A stretch of 64,000 nucleotides of DNA from Halobacteriovorax vibrionivorans (GTDB lineage: Bacteria; Bdellovibrionota; Bacteriovoracia; Bacteriovoracales; Bacteriovoracaceae): NCBI RefSeq assembly GCF_003346865.1, contig NZ_QDKL01000002.1, positions 620,001-684,000 of the forward strand, in the 5' to 3' direction. Made by a program: the position numbers and the translations under genes. Shown here piece after piece: positions 18,732-27,299 of the stretch (the stretch's first letter is position 1; every line of letters begins with the position of its first letter). Under the pieces are notes generated by a model. It saw only the letters and a list, made by a program, of their open reading frames with translations, did not search any database and had not been told where the DNA came from.

Positions 18732-19250
18732 ATGAAAATGTTAAAATTAATCGTCATCTTTACCCTACTTTTTAGTTGTAGTTCATATGAACAATTTGAA
18801 CAATTAGTTGAAGAATCAGAAATGCCAGCTAAGACCTATAAGGCCAATTTCAATCAGACTTGGCAGGCCGTCTTAGAAATTATGCAACAATATGATATTT
18901 CAGTAAAAAACCAAGAAGCTGGGACAATTAAGACACGTTGGATAAATAACACGAGTCAGGTTAATTTCTCGGATGCATTTGGATCAAAAGAGATGGTTAA
19001 GGCCGCTCAATTTAAACTCGTTATCAATGTCATTAAAGGATATCGAGGAAAGAGTGAGGTTTCTAAAGTCTCAATCTATCGTCGCCAAATGATTGAAAAA
19101 GACTTTCTTCAAGGTTGGAGGGTTGTAAGATCTGATGGAATCCTTGAAAAGACGATTCTCTACCGAATTGATCGTATTCTAAAAAGAGAGAAGATGATCA
19201 AAGGTATCGAAGAACAAAAGGCCCGCGAGGCGGAGAAAGAGTTATTCTAA
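18732..19250 (+). CDS. BamC-like lipoprotein, tentative
   Basis: 172-residue predicted lipoprotein with signal peptide ending LLFSCSSYEQ. The mature part has the order seen in NlpB/BamC-like helix-grip domains: FNQTWQAVLEIMQQYDI, EAGTIKTRWI, a beta strand region, then a C-terminal helix. BamC accompanies BamA in outer-membrane protein assembly, but the match here is by pattern only and could be another DUF of similar fold. The C-terminal tail is highly charged. There is no Shine-Dalgarno before the ATG and an AT-rich element (TATAAA) lies immediately upstream. It overlaps the convergent RND gene by 4 nt. Confidence 0.6.
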   Translation: MKMLKLIVIFTLLFSCSSYEQFEQLVEESEMPAKTYKANFNQTWQAVLEIMQQYDISVKNQEAGTIKTRWINNTSQVNFSDAFGSKEMVKAAQFKLVINVIKGYRGKSEVSKVSIYRRQMIEKDFLQGWRVVRSDGILEKTILYRIDRILKREKMIKGIEEQKAREAEKELF

Positions 19251-22200
19251 TGAATAACGCTTTCTTCCTCTAAATTTTGATTTACGAGAACAATATCCTC
19301 TTCAACTTCAATCGTATCATCCATATAAGAATCTCTTCTTCTTAGAATCTTACGGCTAAAGAAAACCATAAAGTCTCTCTGCACTAGAAGCATACACGGT
19401 AAAACGACAAGAGTTAGAACCGTCGCAAAGAGTAGACCCCATCCCATACTCATGGCCAGACTCTTAGTGAAGCCAGCATCTCCACCAATTGCATAGGCCA
19501 TTGGGAAAACACCACCTAGAGTTGTAATACTAGTTAGAATAATAGGTCTTAGACGGCTTGCTGCCCCATCAATAATCTCAGGGCGGTGAAAGCTAAACCA
19601 GTCCTTACGATTCTCATTTATCGTTACCACAAGAAGAAGACTATCGTTTACAACAACACCGGCCATACCGATAATTCCAATAATGGCCATTAAGCTAATA
19701 TCTAATCCCTGTAGGTAGAATGCCCAGATAACACCAATTACACCAAATGGAATTGCAGTACAGATTAGGATCGGTTGCATAATACTTCTAAGAACAATTG
19801 CTAAAATGAAGAAGATACCAAGTAGTGCAAAAGCAAACTTTTTGGCCATGGATGCCTTATTCTTACGAGACTGCTCATCAGCATCCTGAGCGTTAAATGT
19901 TAAATCAGGATATTTCTTTGAAAGCTCATCTGTAACAAGTTTTACTTTGTTAATTAAGACTTCTTTTTTAATCACTTCTTTGTCAAAAGGAAGATCAACA
20001 ACAACTCTTCTCATAAGATTTGAGTGCTTAATCACTGACTGCCTCTTCTCCTTCTTCCAAGATCCAAGCTGAGAAGCTCTAATGATATTTCCATTAGAAA
20101 GAACAACCGGTAGTTTTCCAAGGTCTTCAAAATTCAATTCATCACCGTCTTTTACATATGTGTAGAATTTAATCTTACGATTACCTACTGCATATTCATA
20201 GACCTCATTCTTATTAATGAATTGCACTAGTTGATTTGAAACCTGAGCTAGAGTTAGGCCCCTTGATTGGATTTCATTCTTCTTTGGTGTAAATATCCAT
20301 GCATCTTTAAATAGAGAGTCGTCTAGATCGACTGACTTTATCCCCTCAATTTTTAGATCTTCAATTGTCTTCTTTGTATCAGCAGTTACTTTCTCCACGT
20401 TAAATGGAGTTTGTGAACGAATTGTTACCTCAACTAGGTTTTCACGACTTTCATCATTTCCACCCTTAGCTATCTTCACTTCTAATCGGCTAAAGACACC
20501 TGTCTTTTGAAGCTTATCAAGCTTATCTTTTAAATAGGCTTCGACATCCTTCTTATTAGCTTCCACATTATCATCTAGCTGAGAAAAAGATAAACGGTAG
20601 CTAAAGTATTGCGGGCCAACTTGTTTTTTACCATTTGTATAATTCTGACCTACTGTAATTTGATAATTCTTATATTTATCCTTATCAATACCTTCCATGA
20701 TCTTCTCGACTGGAGCTAGTTGCTTATAAGTATCCTTAAGCCCCTTCGTCTCTTTTAACTCTCCAATAAACTCAACAGACTCTGAAGAGATACTTAGGTT
20801 GAAGTTAAAGTTGATATTCTTACTAGCAAAAATCATCGAAGCGATCATGATAACCACAAATGAAGCCAGAACGATATAGCGCCACTTTAAAGAGAACTCT
20901 AGTAGCTTCACATATCCTCTTTTAAAGCGTTGAAAAACGCTAGACTCATGATGGATATTGGCCTTTGAAACAAAGTGATGTAAGTGATTTGGAAGAATAA
21001 AGAAACTTTCAAATAAACTTAAAAGAAGTGCTGCAAACACAACGACAGGAATGGCCAGTAAGATATTTGACATCGAATCTTTTCCTACAAGGATAGGAGT
21101 AAATGCGATGAGTGTCGTTGCAACTGTTCCACAAATAGGCTTCCAAGTAGAAAGTACTGCTCCAATAGCAGCATCTCGTGAAGAGGCGCCCTTTTCTAAG
21201 TTTTGCATATATTGTTCAGCAATAATAATTGCATCATCAACAATAATTCCGATAACAAGAAGTAGACCAACAACAGAAATTAGATCAATTGAAATTCCAA
21301 AAGTATCAAGAACTGTAAAAGTGAAGAAATACGCCAAAGGCATTCCTAAAGAAGTCATTAGAGACGTTTTTAATCCTAGGAATAAAAAGAGAGTGATAAC
21401 AACGAGGATAATTCCTAAAAATGCATTTGATTGAAGAGCATTAATTTGTCTCTCAATAAATGCAGGGCCATCCTCTACACTAATGACATGTAGCCCTTCT
21501 GGAGCGTTTTCATTAATTTGAGCAACTTCTTTTTCTAATACATTCTTAAGTGTAATAGAGTCTGCTTCAGTATCTTTGAAGATATTAAAGCTGCTTGAAC
21601 GCTTTCCATTTGTATAATACTCTCTCGTCTTCTTTGGTAGTCTGTACTCAAGAGAAGCAATATCTTTTAGCCTAAGGGTGTGGCTAGAATTATTTGATCG
21701 AATAATAATATTATTTAGGGCCTCTAGATCATATTCATTATTTTCGATCTCTACAGAATATGTGTCACTTCCCTTAGTAATTGAACCAAGTGGATAAATT
21801 CTAAAAGTATCATTGATCTTTCTATAGATATCAGCAGGAGAAAGACGATAACGAGCAAGCTTTTCTTCATTTAATTGGATATATAAATTCTTTTCAGCGT
21901 TGTAATTATCAACTCTTGAGACTCCATTTACTCTTTCAAGCTGCTCCTTAATTTTAAGCATCCATTTTTGGTGAGTATCATTTTGTTCATCAAAGTTTTC
22001 AATTGCATAATAATTAAACCAAGATTCAGTCTGTTTAAGGTGGCGTACAACAATATCTTCCGTCTCACTTGGAAGATCTCCACGTATATTTTCGATTGCA
22101 TCTTTGATTCTTGATTCTAACTCTGAGATATCTTCGTAATCATCTTTTACATTAACGTTTATTCTCATGTAGCCTTGTTGTGAATTCGACCAAATCTTAT

Positions 22201-22435
22201 CGATTCCAGCACTACCTTTAATGGCACGCTCAATTGGATAAGTGAGAAACTTTTCAACTTGTGATGGCCCTGCTCCAACAAGAGTTGCAGTAATTTGAAT
22301 CCTCTTGGATGCCCAATTAGAAATAAGATCTCTTTTCATATGACTTAATGAAATAATTCCAAATAGAATCATCATGACACTTAAAAGATTTACTAAGAAG
22401 CTATTATCAACGAAGTATGATACGAGTTTTTTCAC
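19247..22435 (-). CDS. RND-family efflux transporter, orphan
   Basis: 1062-residue inner-membrane pump of the AcrB/MexB-like superfamily. It has an N-terminal transmembrane helix, a large periplasmic porter loop, a cluster of helices around residues 330-530 containing VIGIIVDDAIIIAEQY (the conserved Asp pair of TM4), a second periplasmic loop and a C-terminal helix cluster. Substrates cannot be told: hydrophobic compounds or lipids are typical. No membrane-fusion partner or TolC gene is adjacent, which is unusual for this family, so it must use a remote partner or act without one. It is convergent with the lipoprotein gene at 18732. Confidence 0.9.
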   Translation of the reverse strand: MKKLVSYFVDNSFLVNLLSVMMILFGIISLSHMKRDLISNWASKRIQITATLVGAGPSQVEKFLTYPIERAIKGSAGIDKIWSNSQQGYMRINVNVKDDYEDISELESRIKDAIENIRGDLPSETEDIVVRHLKQTESWFNYYAIENFDEQNDTHQKWMLKIKEQLERVNGVSRVDNYNAEKNLYIQLNEEKLARYRLSPADIYRKINDTFRIYPLGSITKGSDTYSVEIENNEYDLEALNNIIIRSNNSSHTLRLKDIASLEYRLPKKTREYYTNGKRSSSFNIFKDTEADSITLKNVLEKEVAQINENAPEGLHVISVEDGPAFIERQINALQSNAFLGIILVVITLFLFLGLKTSLMTSLGMPLAYFFTFTVLDTFGISIDLISVVGLLLVIGIIVDDAIIIAEQYMQNLEKGASSRDAAIGAVLSTWKPICGTVATTLIAFTPILVGKDSMSNILLAIPVVVFAALLLSLFESFFILPNHLHHFVSKANIHHESSVFQRFKRGYVKLLEFSLKWRYIVLASFVVIMIASMIFASKNINFNFNLSISSESVEFIGELKETKGLKDTYKQLAPVEKIMEGIDKDKYKNYQITVGQNYTNGKKQVGPQYFSYRLSFSQLDDNVEANKKDVEAYLKDKLDKLQKTGVFSRLEVKIAKGGNDESRENLVEVTIRSQTPFNVEKVTADTKKTIEDLKIEGIKSVDLDDSLFKDAWIFTPKKNEIQSRGLTLAQVSNQLVQFINKNEVYEYAVGNRKIKFYTYVKDGDELNFEDLGKLPVVLSNGNIIRASQLGSWKKEKRQSVIKHSNLMRRVVVDLPFDKEVIKKEVLINKVKLVTDELSKKYPDLTFNAQDADEQSRKNKASMAKKFAFALLGIFFILAIVLRSIMQPILICTAIPFGVIGVIWAFYLQGLDISLMAIIGIIGMAGVVVNDSLLLVVTINENRKDWFSFHRPEIIDGAASRLRPIILTSITTLGGVFPMAYAIGGDAGFTKSLAMSMGWGLLFATVLTLVVLPCMLLVQRDFMVFFSRKILRRRDSYMDDTIEVEEDIVLVNQNLEEESVIH

Positions 22436-22552
22436 AAGCTACTGCCTTATTTAATAAAATAATAAACAGTAGCTTCTAACATTAAGTATGTGAATAAATT
22501 AGGTTTTTTGAATAAATGATCGAATTTACATGACCTAAGTACTTAAAAATAC

Positions 22553-23344
22553 TTAGTAGGCCATGATATAAGTCACCCAAGACTCACAATTTTCTTCATC
22601 ATTTGATTGGTAGAAGTTTCCGTCCCCTGTTCCGTCGTCGTCCTCACCTTCCCAGTAAGTTACAACGTTCTCGAAACCAGCATCCTTCATAATGTCTTTA
22701 ATTTCACCAACTGACCAATGTCTCCAATTATAAGAGAAAGCTTCACGGTAAAGCTTATTATCGTGATGAGTTTTAAAATGAATATAATATTGTACTTCTT
22801 CTGTAAGAGGATTGTAGCTATCGCAATCCCAGAAGTAAGTATGGTCTTCGTGTTCAGTCTCTTCTTCTAGTTCTTGGCGACATTCTTCTCCACCGAAGAT
22901 ATCAACCATAAAGATACTCTCAGGACCCATATTCTTTTTTACTTGCTTAAAATAATTTAAAAGAACATTTCTTTCTTTAAAAATGAAATATGAGAAGTTA
23001 AATGCAACAGTAACATCTGCAGTAAAGTCATAATCATCAAGAACATTTCCACGAATATAGTGCATACGTGTTTTTTCTTCTTCAGTTAATCGAGAGTAAT
23101 GATTTTCGATACCATAGGCCTGTGGTTCTTCATCAAGATCAATTCCCCAAGCTTGGCGATCCTTACCTTCTTTAACCCAGTCACAGGCCATTGCAGCTGT
23201 TCCACCAAAGTCTTCACGAAGTGTCTTTGGCTCACGACCAAAAACTTTCTTATATTCTTTGTTAATAAATTCAATATCAGCTTCATGATTTTGAACTGAC
23301 TTTTCATACAATTCGTACTTTAAATTCGTTGGAATTTTACTCAT
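22553..23344 (-). CDS. Class I SAM-dependent methyltransferase, unknown substrate
   Basis: 263-residue cytoplasmic protein with a Rossmann-type methyltransferase core. A degenerate motif I (LREDFGGTAAMACDW at about 42-56) is followed by the acidic motif II GIDLDEEP and motif IV TVAFNFSYFIF, then MVDIFGGEE. The C-terminal part is rich in acidic and aromatic residues (WEGEDDDGTGDGNFY). Motif I lacks the usual GxGxG spacing, so the substrate class is unclear. It is 27 nt downstream of the next gene on the same strand and may be co-transcribed with the greB group. Confidence 0.75.
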   Translation of the reverse strand: MSKIPTNLKYELYEKSVQNHEADIEFINKEYKKVFGREPKTLREDFGGTAAMACDWVKEGKDRQAWGIDLDEEPQAYGIENHYSRLTEEEKTRMHYIRGNVLDDYDFTADVTVAFNFSYFIFKERNVLLNYFKQVKKNMGPESIFMVDIFGGEECRQELEEETEHEDHTYFWDCDSYNPLTEEVQYYIHFKTHHDNKLYREAFSYNWRHWSVGEIKDIMKDAGFENVVTYWEGEDDDGTGDGNFYQSNDEENCESWVTYIMAY

Positions 23345-23371
23345 TCTCTCTTCTCTTTTTTATTTTAAAAA

Positions 23372-23746
23372 TTACTTGTAAGACTTTACTTCTTTAATGC
23401 CAGAATTGTAACTCATATTGATTGAATTTTTAACCTTAAATCTCAAATCATTTGTCACATAGACACTACGTGCCAGAGAAATAAAACCTTCACCAAAATC
23501 ACCCTCTTTTTCTTTAATTCGGATATCATCTTCGATCACCCAAAGCTTTTCATTTATCTCTTTAAGCTCACTCATATACTTATCGAGACCTTCTAAGTTG
23601 AGCTCATTTAATCGTTTGGCCAATTGATCATATTCTTGTTGTGCTAGCTTCACACGCTCCGGATCTTCAATTCTTTCTGTTTTAATCTTTAGGATTGTCA
23701 TCTTATCCACAAGCTCACCTAGCGATACTGGACATTCAATAATCAT
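23372..23746 (-). CDS. DUF6165-like small protein
   Basis: 124-residue cytoplasmic helical protein starting MIIECPVSLGELVDKMTILK, which fits the DUF6165 pattern. I chose the ATG at 23746 because GAGG lies 7 nt upstream; the longer frame up to 23860 overlaps greB and is not supported. The middle is amphipathic and probably coiled coil (QQEYDQLAKRLNEL). It is separated from greB by 1 nt, so translation is likely coupled. Role unknown; DUF6165 genes are often found near glycan or polysaccharide genes in other bacteria, which is not the case here. Confidence 0.65.
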   Translation of the reverse strand: MIIECPVSLGELVDKMTILKIKTERIEDPERVKLAQQEYDQLAKRLNELNLEGLDKYMSELKEINEKLWVIEDDIRIKEKEGDFGEGFISLARSVYVTNDLRFKVKNSINMSYNSGIKEVKSYK

Positions 23747-23747
23747 A

Positions 23748-24239
23748 TTACACCTCGATATCAATATATTTAATTTCCACAATTGTGTATTCAAAATCTT
23801 CTTCAGGAGCCTGAACAATGACATCATCCCCTTCTTCTTTTCCAAGCATTGCTCTTGCAATTGGAGACTTCCAACTCACAAGTCCACGAGTTGTATCAAC
23901 TTCATCGACTCCAACGATTGAATATTTTCGCTCACGACCCTGCTCATCCTCTAAGGTCACGCTCGCACCAAATTGTACTTTTTCAGCTTTTATTTCAGTT
24001 GGATCAACGACATTTGCCGCATTAATTCTCGTATTGAGAAAACGAAGTCTTCGATCAATCTCACGGAGTCTTTTTTTTCCATATTGATAATCTGCATTCT
24101 CAGATCGATCACCAAGTGAAGCGGCCCATTTTACAGTGGCCGTCACTTCAGGACGTTCTACCTTTGTTAAATGCTCATGCTCATCCTCAAGTTTCTTCAA
24201 ACCTTTAGGTGTAATGTAATTATCTTTCTTAATTGCCAT
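23748..24239 (-). CDS. greB: Transcription elongation factor GreB
   Basis: Rescues backtracked RNA polymerase by stimulating transcript cleavage. The 163-residue protein has the N-terminal coiled coil with the acidic tip GDRSENADYQYGKKRLREID, which matches GreB more than GreA, and a C-terminal FKBP-like domain with GxxVxLED and LVSWKSPIARAMLGKEEGD. I chose the ATG at 24239 (MAIKKDNYITPKG), with AGGAGA about 11 nt upstream. It overlaps the phosphatase gene stop by 11 nt and is followed after 1 nt by the DUF6165-like gene. Confidence 0.88.
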   Translation of the reverse strand: MAIKKDNYITPKGLKKLEDEHEHLTKVERPEVTATVKWAASLGDRSENADYQYGKKRLREIDRRLRFLNTRINAANVVDPTEIKAEKVQFGASVTLEDEQGRERKYSIVGVDEVDTTRGLVSWKSPIARAMLGKEEGDDVIVQAPEEDFEYTIVEIKYIDIEV

Positions 24240-24696
24240 AGCGTCTAAGGATCTCCTCGACTCCATTTTCCACTAAGTTTAAAACTTCTTCGAAACCTCG
24301 TGCTCCACCATAGTACGGATCAGGAACCTCTTCATAAGAGGCATACTCTCCCGTGCAATAATCACAGAATAACTCAACTTTCTTCTTTTGCTCTTGATTT
24401 GGATTTAACTCTAAAATATTGCGATAATTTGACTTATCCATCGCAAGGATCAAATCAAATTTTTCAAAATCATCCTTATTAAATCCACGGGCAGTACTCG
24501 TAAGTAAATAACCGCGACGAAAAGCATGCTCTCGCATTCTTTTATCGGCTGCTTCTCCAGCGTGATAGGCACTTGTTCCTGCTGAATCCACTTCAATTAC
24601 AGACTCAAGCCCCTGTTCTCGTACTTTATGAACAAGCACACCATCGGCAGCTGGTGATCGACAGATATTTCCAAGACAAACAAATAAGATTTTCAT
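24229..24696 (-). CDS. Low-molecular-weight protein-tyrosine-phosphatase
   Basis: 155-residue cytoplasmic phosphatase. The P-loop CLGNICRS with nucleophile Cys7 and Arg13 is at the very N-terminus, and the general acid Asp is in VPDPYYGG near residue 122. Such enzymes in Gram-negatives dephosphorylate tyrosine kinases controlling polysaccharide export, or act on arsenate in related ArsC proteins; the DPYY motif favours the phosphatase. It is divergent from def and heads the minus-strand group phosphatase-greB-DUF6165. Confidence 0.9.
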   Translation of the reverse strand: MKILFVCLGNICRSPAADGVLVHKVREQGLESVIEVDSAGTSAYHAGEAADKRMREHAFRRGYLLTSTARGFNKDDFEKFDLILAMDKSNYRNILELNPNQEQKKKVELFCDYCTGEYASYEEVPDPYYGGARGFEEVLNLVENGVEEILRRYGN

Positions 24697-24745
24697 AATA
24701 GAATTATGATAGAATCATTGGTGAAAGTAAATCGAAGGATTTTTC

Positions 24746-25258
24746 ATGACAGTACAAAAGATTAGAACAATGGGTGATCCAGTATTAAGAGAGATCACAC
24801 AAGAATTCACAGAAGAAGAAATTTTAGCTCCTGAAACAAAAGAGCTCATTCAAGATATGCAAGATTCGATGAAAGCTGCTGGTGGAATTGGAATTGCGGC
24901 ACCTCAAATTGGAGTTTCAAAAAGAGTTACAATTATTGATGTCCCGGAGGAGTCTCGCTATGAAGAGGCCCAAGCTAGTCAACGAATGATAATCTTTAAT
25001 CCAAAAATTGAATTTTTAACTCAAGAAGAAGATGGATATTGGGAAGGTTGTCTATCTGTGCCAGGCCTAAGGGGTTTTGTAGAAAGACCAAATCATATTC
25101 GCGTATCTTTTCTTGATGAAAATGCCAAAGAAGTTGTGATTGAAGCACAAGGATTTTTGGCCACAGTATTTCAACATGAGATCGATCATTTATTTGGAAA
25201 ACTCTACGTTGATCAAATCAAAGATATAAAACAATTAGTTTTTGAAGAAAATTTGTAA
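24746..25258 (+). CDS. def: Peptide deformylase
   Basis: Removes the formyl group from nascent chains. The 170-residue protein has all three motifs: GIGIAAPQ at 47-54, EGCLSVPG with metal ligand Cys102, and QHEIDHLFG with His144, Glu145 and His148. The length is typical. An A-rich leader gives only a weak ribosome site. No fmt gene follows, unlike the common def-fmt pairing. A strong terminator follows the stop, so the gene is probably monocistronic. Confidence 0.96.
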   Translation: MTVQKIRTMGDPVLREITQEFTEEEILAPETKELIQDMQDSMKAAGGIGIAAPQIGVSKRVTIIDVPEESRYEEAQASQRMIIFNPKIEFLTQEEDGYWEGCLSVPGLRGFVERPNHIRVSFLDENAKEVVIEAQGFLATVFQHEIDHLFGKLYVDQIKDIKQLVFEENL

Positions 25259-25263
25259 GTAAA

Positions 25264-25291
25264 AGGGCCCGAAACCGGGCCCTCTTTTTTT
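25264..25291 (+). terminator. Intrinsic terminator of def
   Basis: Perfect 8-bp stem AGGGCCCG / CGGGCCCT with loop AAAC, followed by CTTTTTTTT. It is 6 nt after the def stop and 11 nt before the stop of the convergent gene. Confidence 0.93.
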
Positions 25292-25301
25292 GATTGTTTA
25301 A

Positions 25302-25754
25302 TTATTCAGAAACAATCGCTCTCATAACATCTAGTGTTTCTGGAGATACTGAATCTTCATAACGTGCCCAGATTGCTTTTGCTTCAGAAACTGAAGTTTC
25401 ACGATCAATTTGAGTCACGACTTCTTCAAGAATTAGGTTCGCCTCTTCAACTTCAGAGTTGTAGATAGCGATTTGGTCAGCTGTCACACCTTTTAGTGTT
25501 CCATTAACTGGACCAAACTCTGCAAGTCCTTCATCATCAAGAACGATTAATCCAGCAAGTCCAATTTTAGCTGCCTTTACCCAATCTTTTGATTCACCTG
25601 AGAAGATTGCCTTAATTGAGTAACCTGCACTAACTTTCATTGCAACTAAACCAGTGTAAGCTAGGTAGCAGTTACCTGAAAGCATACCAACAGCAGCAGA
25701 TGCATTAAAAGTTAGACCAGAAGCTAAAAGTAAACTTAGAATAATCTTTTTCAT
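25302..25754 (-). CDS. Exported alanine-rich protein, hypothetical
   Basis: 150-residue protein with a clear Sec signal peptide (MKKIILSLLLASGLTFNASA). The ATG at 25754 is chosen because GGAGG lies 5 nt upstream. The mature part has two hydrophobic Gly/Ala-rich stretches (GLVAMKVSAGYSIKA and KIGLAGLIVL), one Cys and an acidic helical C-terminus. It is probably periplasmic or membrane-associated. Its composition recalls the exported Gly/Ala-rich protein at 53665, but no sequence repeat is shared. No known family recognised. Confidence 0.65.
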   Translation of the reverse strand: MKKIILSLLLASGLTFNASAAVGMLSGNCYLAYTGLVAMKVSAGYSIKAIFSGESKDWVKAAKIGLAGLIVLDDEGLAEFGPVNGTLKGVTADQIAIYNSEVEEANLILEEVVTQIDRETSVSEAKAIWARYEDSVSPETLDVMRAIVSE

Positions 25755-26006
25755 TTTTTCCTCCATGTTTTTTTGGTTGTAAATAACGATAGCTATTTCT
25801 GTAAAAAATCTAAACTTAATTAAAGGTAATTTGTTTTCTGCTGATTCAGTAAAATTCGTTGGCCATTTTTTAGAAGGTAAAAACTCGGTCTCTACTGCGC
25901 TTCTAAGACAAACAAGTATTTTTAAGTGTTTAGCATTGCTGGCTAAAGTTATTTTTCTTAATAACCGACAAGAAAGCAGGGTTATATAAAACTAAGAGAG
26001 ATAAAT

Positions 26007-27290
26007 ATGAGTCAAAGTAAGAAGCAAAATATTATTGCACTAGTGGGTGTACTCAGTGTTAATGCATTTGTCGCCTATCAATTCTTATCAACGTCGCAAT
26101 TTGATAGCGTCTATTCAAAAGAGAAAATTCATCAACCTCGAACACCAGCATCACAAAAGGCTCCCGGTGACTATAAAGAATATGAAGTACTCTATCCATT
26201 AGAAGACTATGTCATATACGATGACTTTAATGGAACCGTTGATTATAAGATGAGCGTAGACTTCTGGTCTGATAAAGGTGCTAAATACTTTACTGAAAAT
26301 GGGAAAGAGGCCATTTCAGAAGGTTTAACAAAGGGCTTTGAGAGACTCATTAAAAAAGGAAATGATGAAGGAAAGACACTTAAAACAGAAGTTCTTCCTG
26401 AGCTGACAAAAGAGTTTTTAAATACATTTGTTTATACTATAAAAGTTGTAAAACTTATCGATTCAAACTTTGAATTTGATATTATGTTTACTCCTTATGA
26501 AAAAGACTCCGCTACTTATAAAGACGAATTACAAACAAACCAACTAGTAAATATTGACTCCACTGGAAGCCTTTATAAAGAATATAAGAAATATAATGCA
26601 AATTTTTCAAATGCTATTATTGAAACACCTATTCCAGTATCAAATGAAGATTATCAATACCTAGGCGGTGCAATTACCCTTGCAGCTGAAGTTATTGATA
26701 CAGATTGGAAGATTTCACAACCAATCCCAAATCCTAAGAAGAATGGTGTAAAAGGATTTCTTCGTTTAAGAAAGTACTTTAGAGTTAATTCTCCAACAGA
26801 TTTAAAAGTGGATTCATTCAAGTCGAAGTACCTAAATATTACGGAACAAGACTTCAACGCAAAAAATGATATGCCTCAAGTTGTCACAGTTGACACGATC
26901 TACGAATACAATTTGAAAAATATTATCCCAAAGAAAACGAAAACAATTATTCACTTTGGTGAGATTGTCTCTCTTGATAAGAAATACGATAGCTTCTTTA
27001 AGAGACTATTCACTTTCTTTAAAAAGAAGAACGATATTAAAACATCAGAATTTAATTTCAAAGGTGATTTCTCAAGTGGGCCTATTAAAACCAACTTCAA
27101 GGGACAGATCAAAAAGCTTGTTTACGATCATCAAGAGAAGAAATTCACAAGTAAGAGTCGTGTAACAGCAAACCCTCGTGATTTTGATCAACGAATGAAG
27201 CTACGTCATGCGATAAAAAAGACGTTCCTTGAAGATAATACAGAATTTATTATTAAGAATTTAAATTTAAGCAAATTTATCAATAACTAG
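26007..27290 (+). CDS. Membrane-anchored periplasmic protein, hypothetical
   Basis: 427-residue protein with an N-terminal signal anchor (NIIALVGVLSVNAFVAYQFL at 9-28) and a large hydrophilic domain, presumably periplasmic. The C-terminal third is rich in Lys and aromatic residues (FFKRLFTFFKKKNDIK). It starts after GAGAGATAA. Only 9 nt separate its stop from the phospholipase D gene, so the two are almost certainly co-transcribed. No family recognised. It may be a partner, inhibitor or substrate-delivery factor for the phospholipase; that is inference from context. Confidence 0.65.
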   Translation: MSQSKKQNIIALVGVLSVNAFVAYQFLSTSQFDSVYSKEKIHQPRTPASQKAPGDYKEYEVLYPLEDYVIYDDFNGTVDYKMSVDFWSDKGAKYFTENGKEAISEGLTKGFERLIKKGNDEGKTLKTEVLPELTKEFLNTFVYTIKVVKLIDSNFEFDIMFTPYEKDSATYKDELQTNQLVNIDSTGSLYKEYKKYNANFSNAIIETPIPVSNEDYQYLGGAITLAAEVIDTDWKISQPIPNPKKNGVKGFLRLRKYFRVNSPTDLKVDSFKSKYLNITEQDFNAKNDMPQVVTVDTIYEYNLKNIIPKKTKTIIHFGEIVSLDKKYDSFFKRLFTFFKKKNDIKTSEFNFKGDFSSGPIKTNFKGQIKKLVYDHQEKKFTSKSRVTANPRDFDQRMKLRHAIKKTFLEDNTEFIIKNLNLSKFINN

Positions 27291-27299
27291 GTTGTGAAT

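Noticed and set aside
23746..23860. N-terminal extension of the DUF6165-like gene
   Set aside because: It overlaps greB, and the ATG at 23746 has a good ribosome site.
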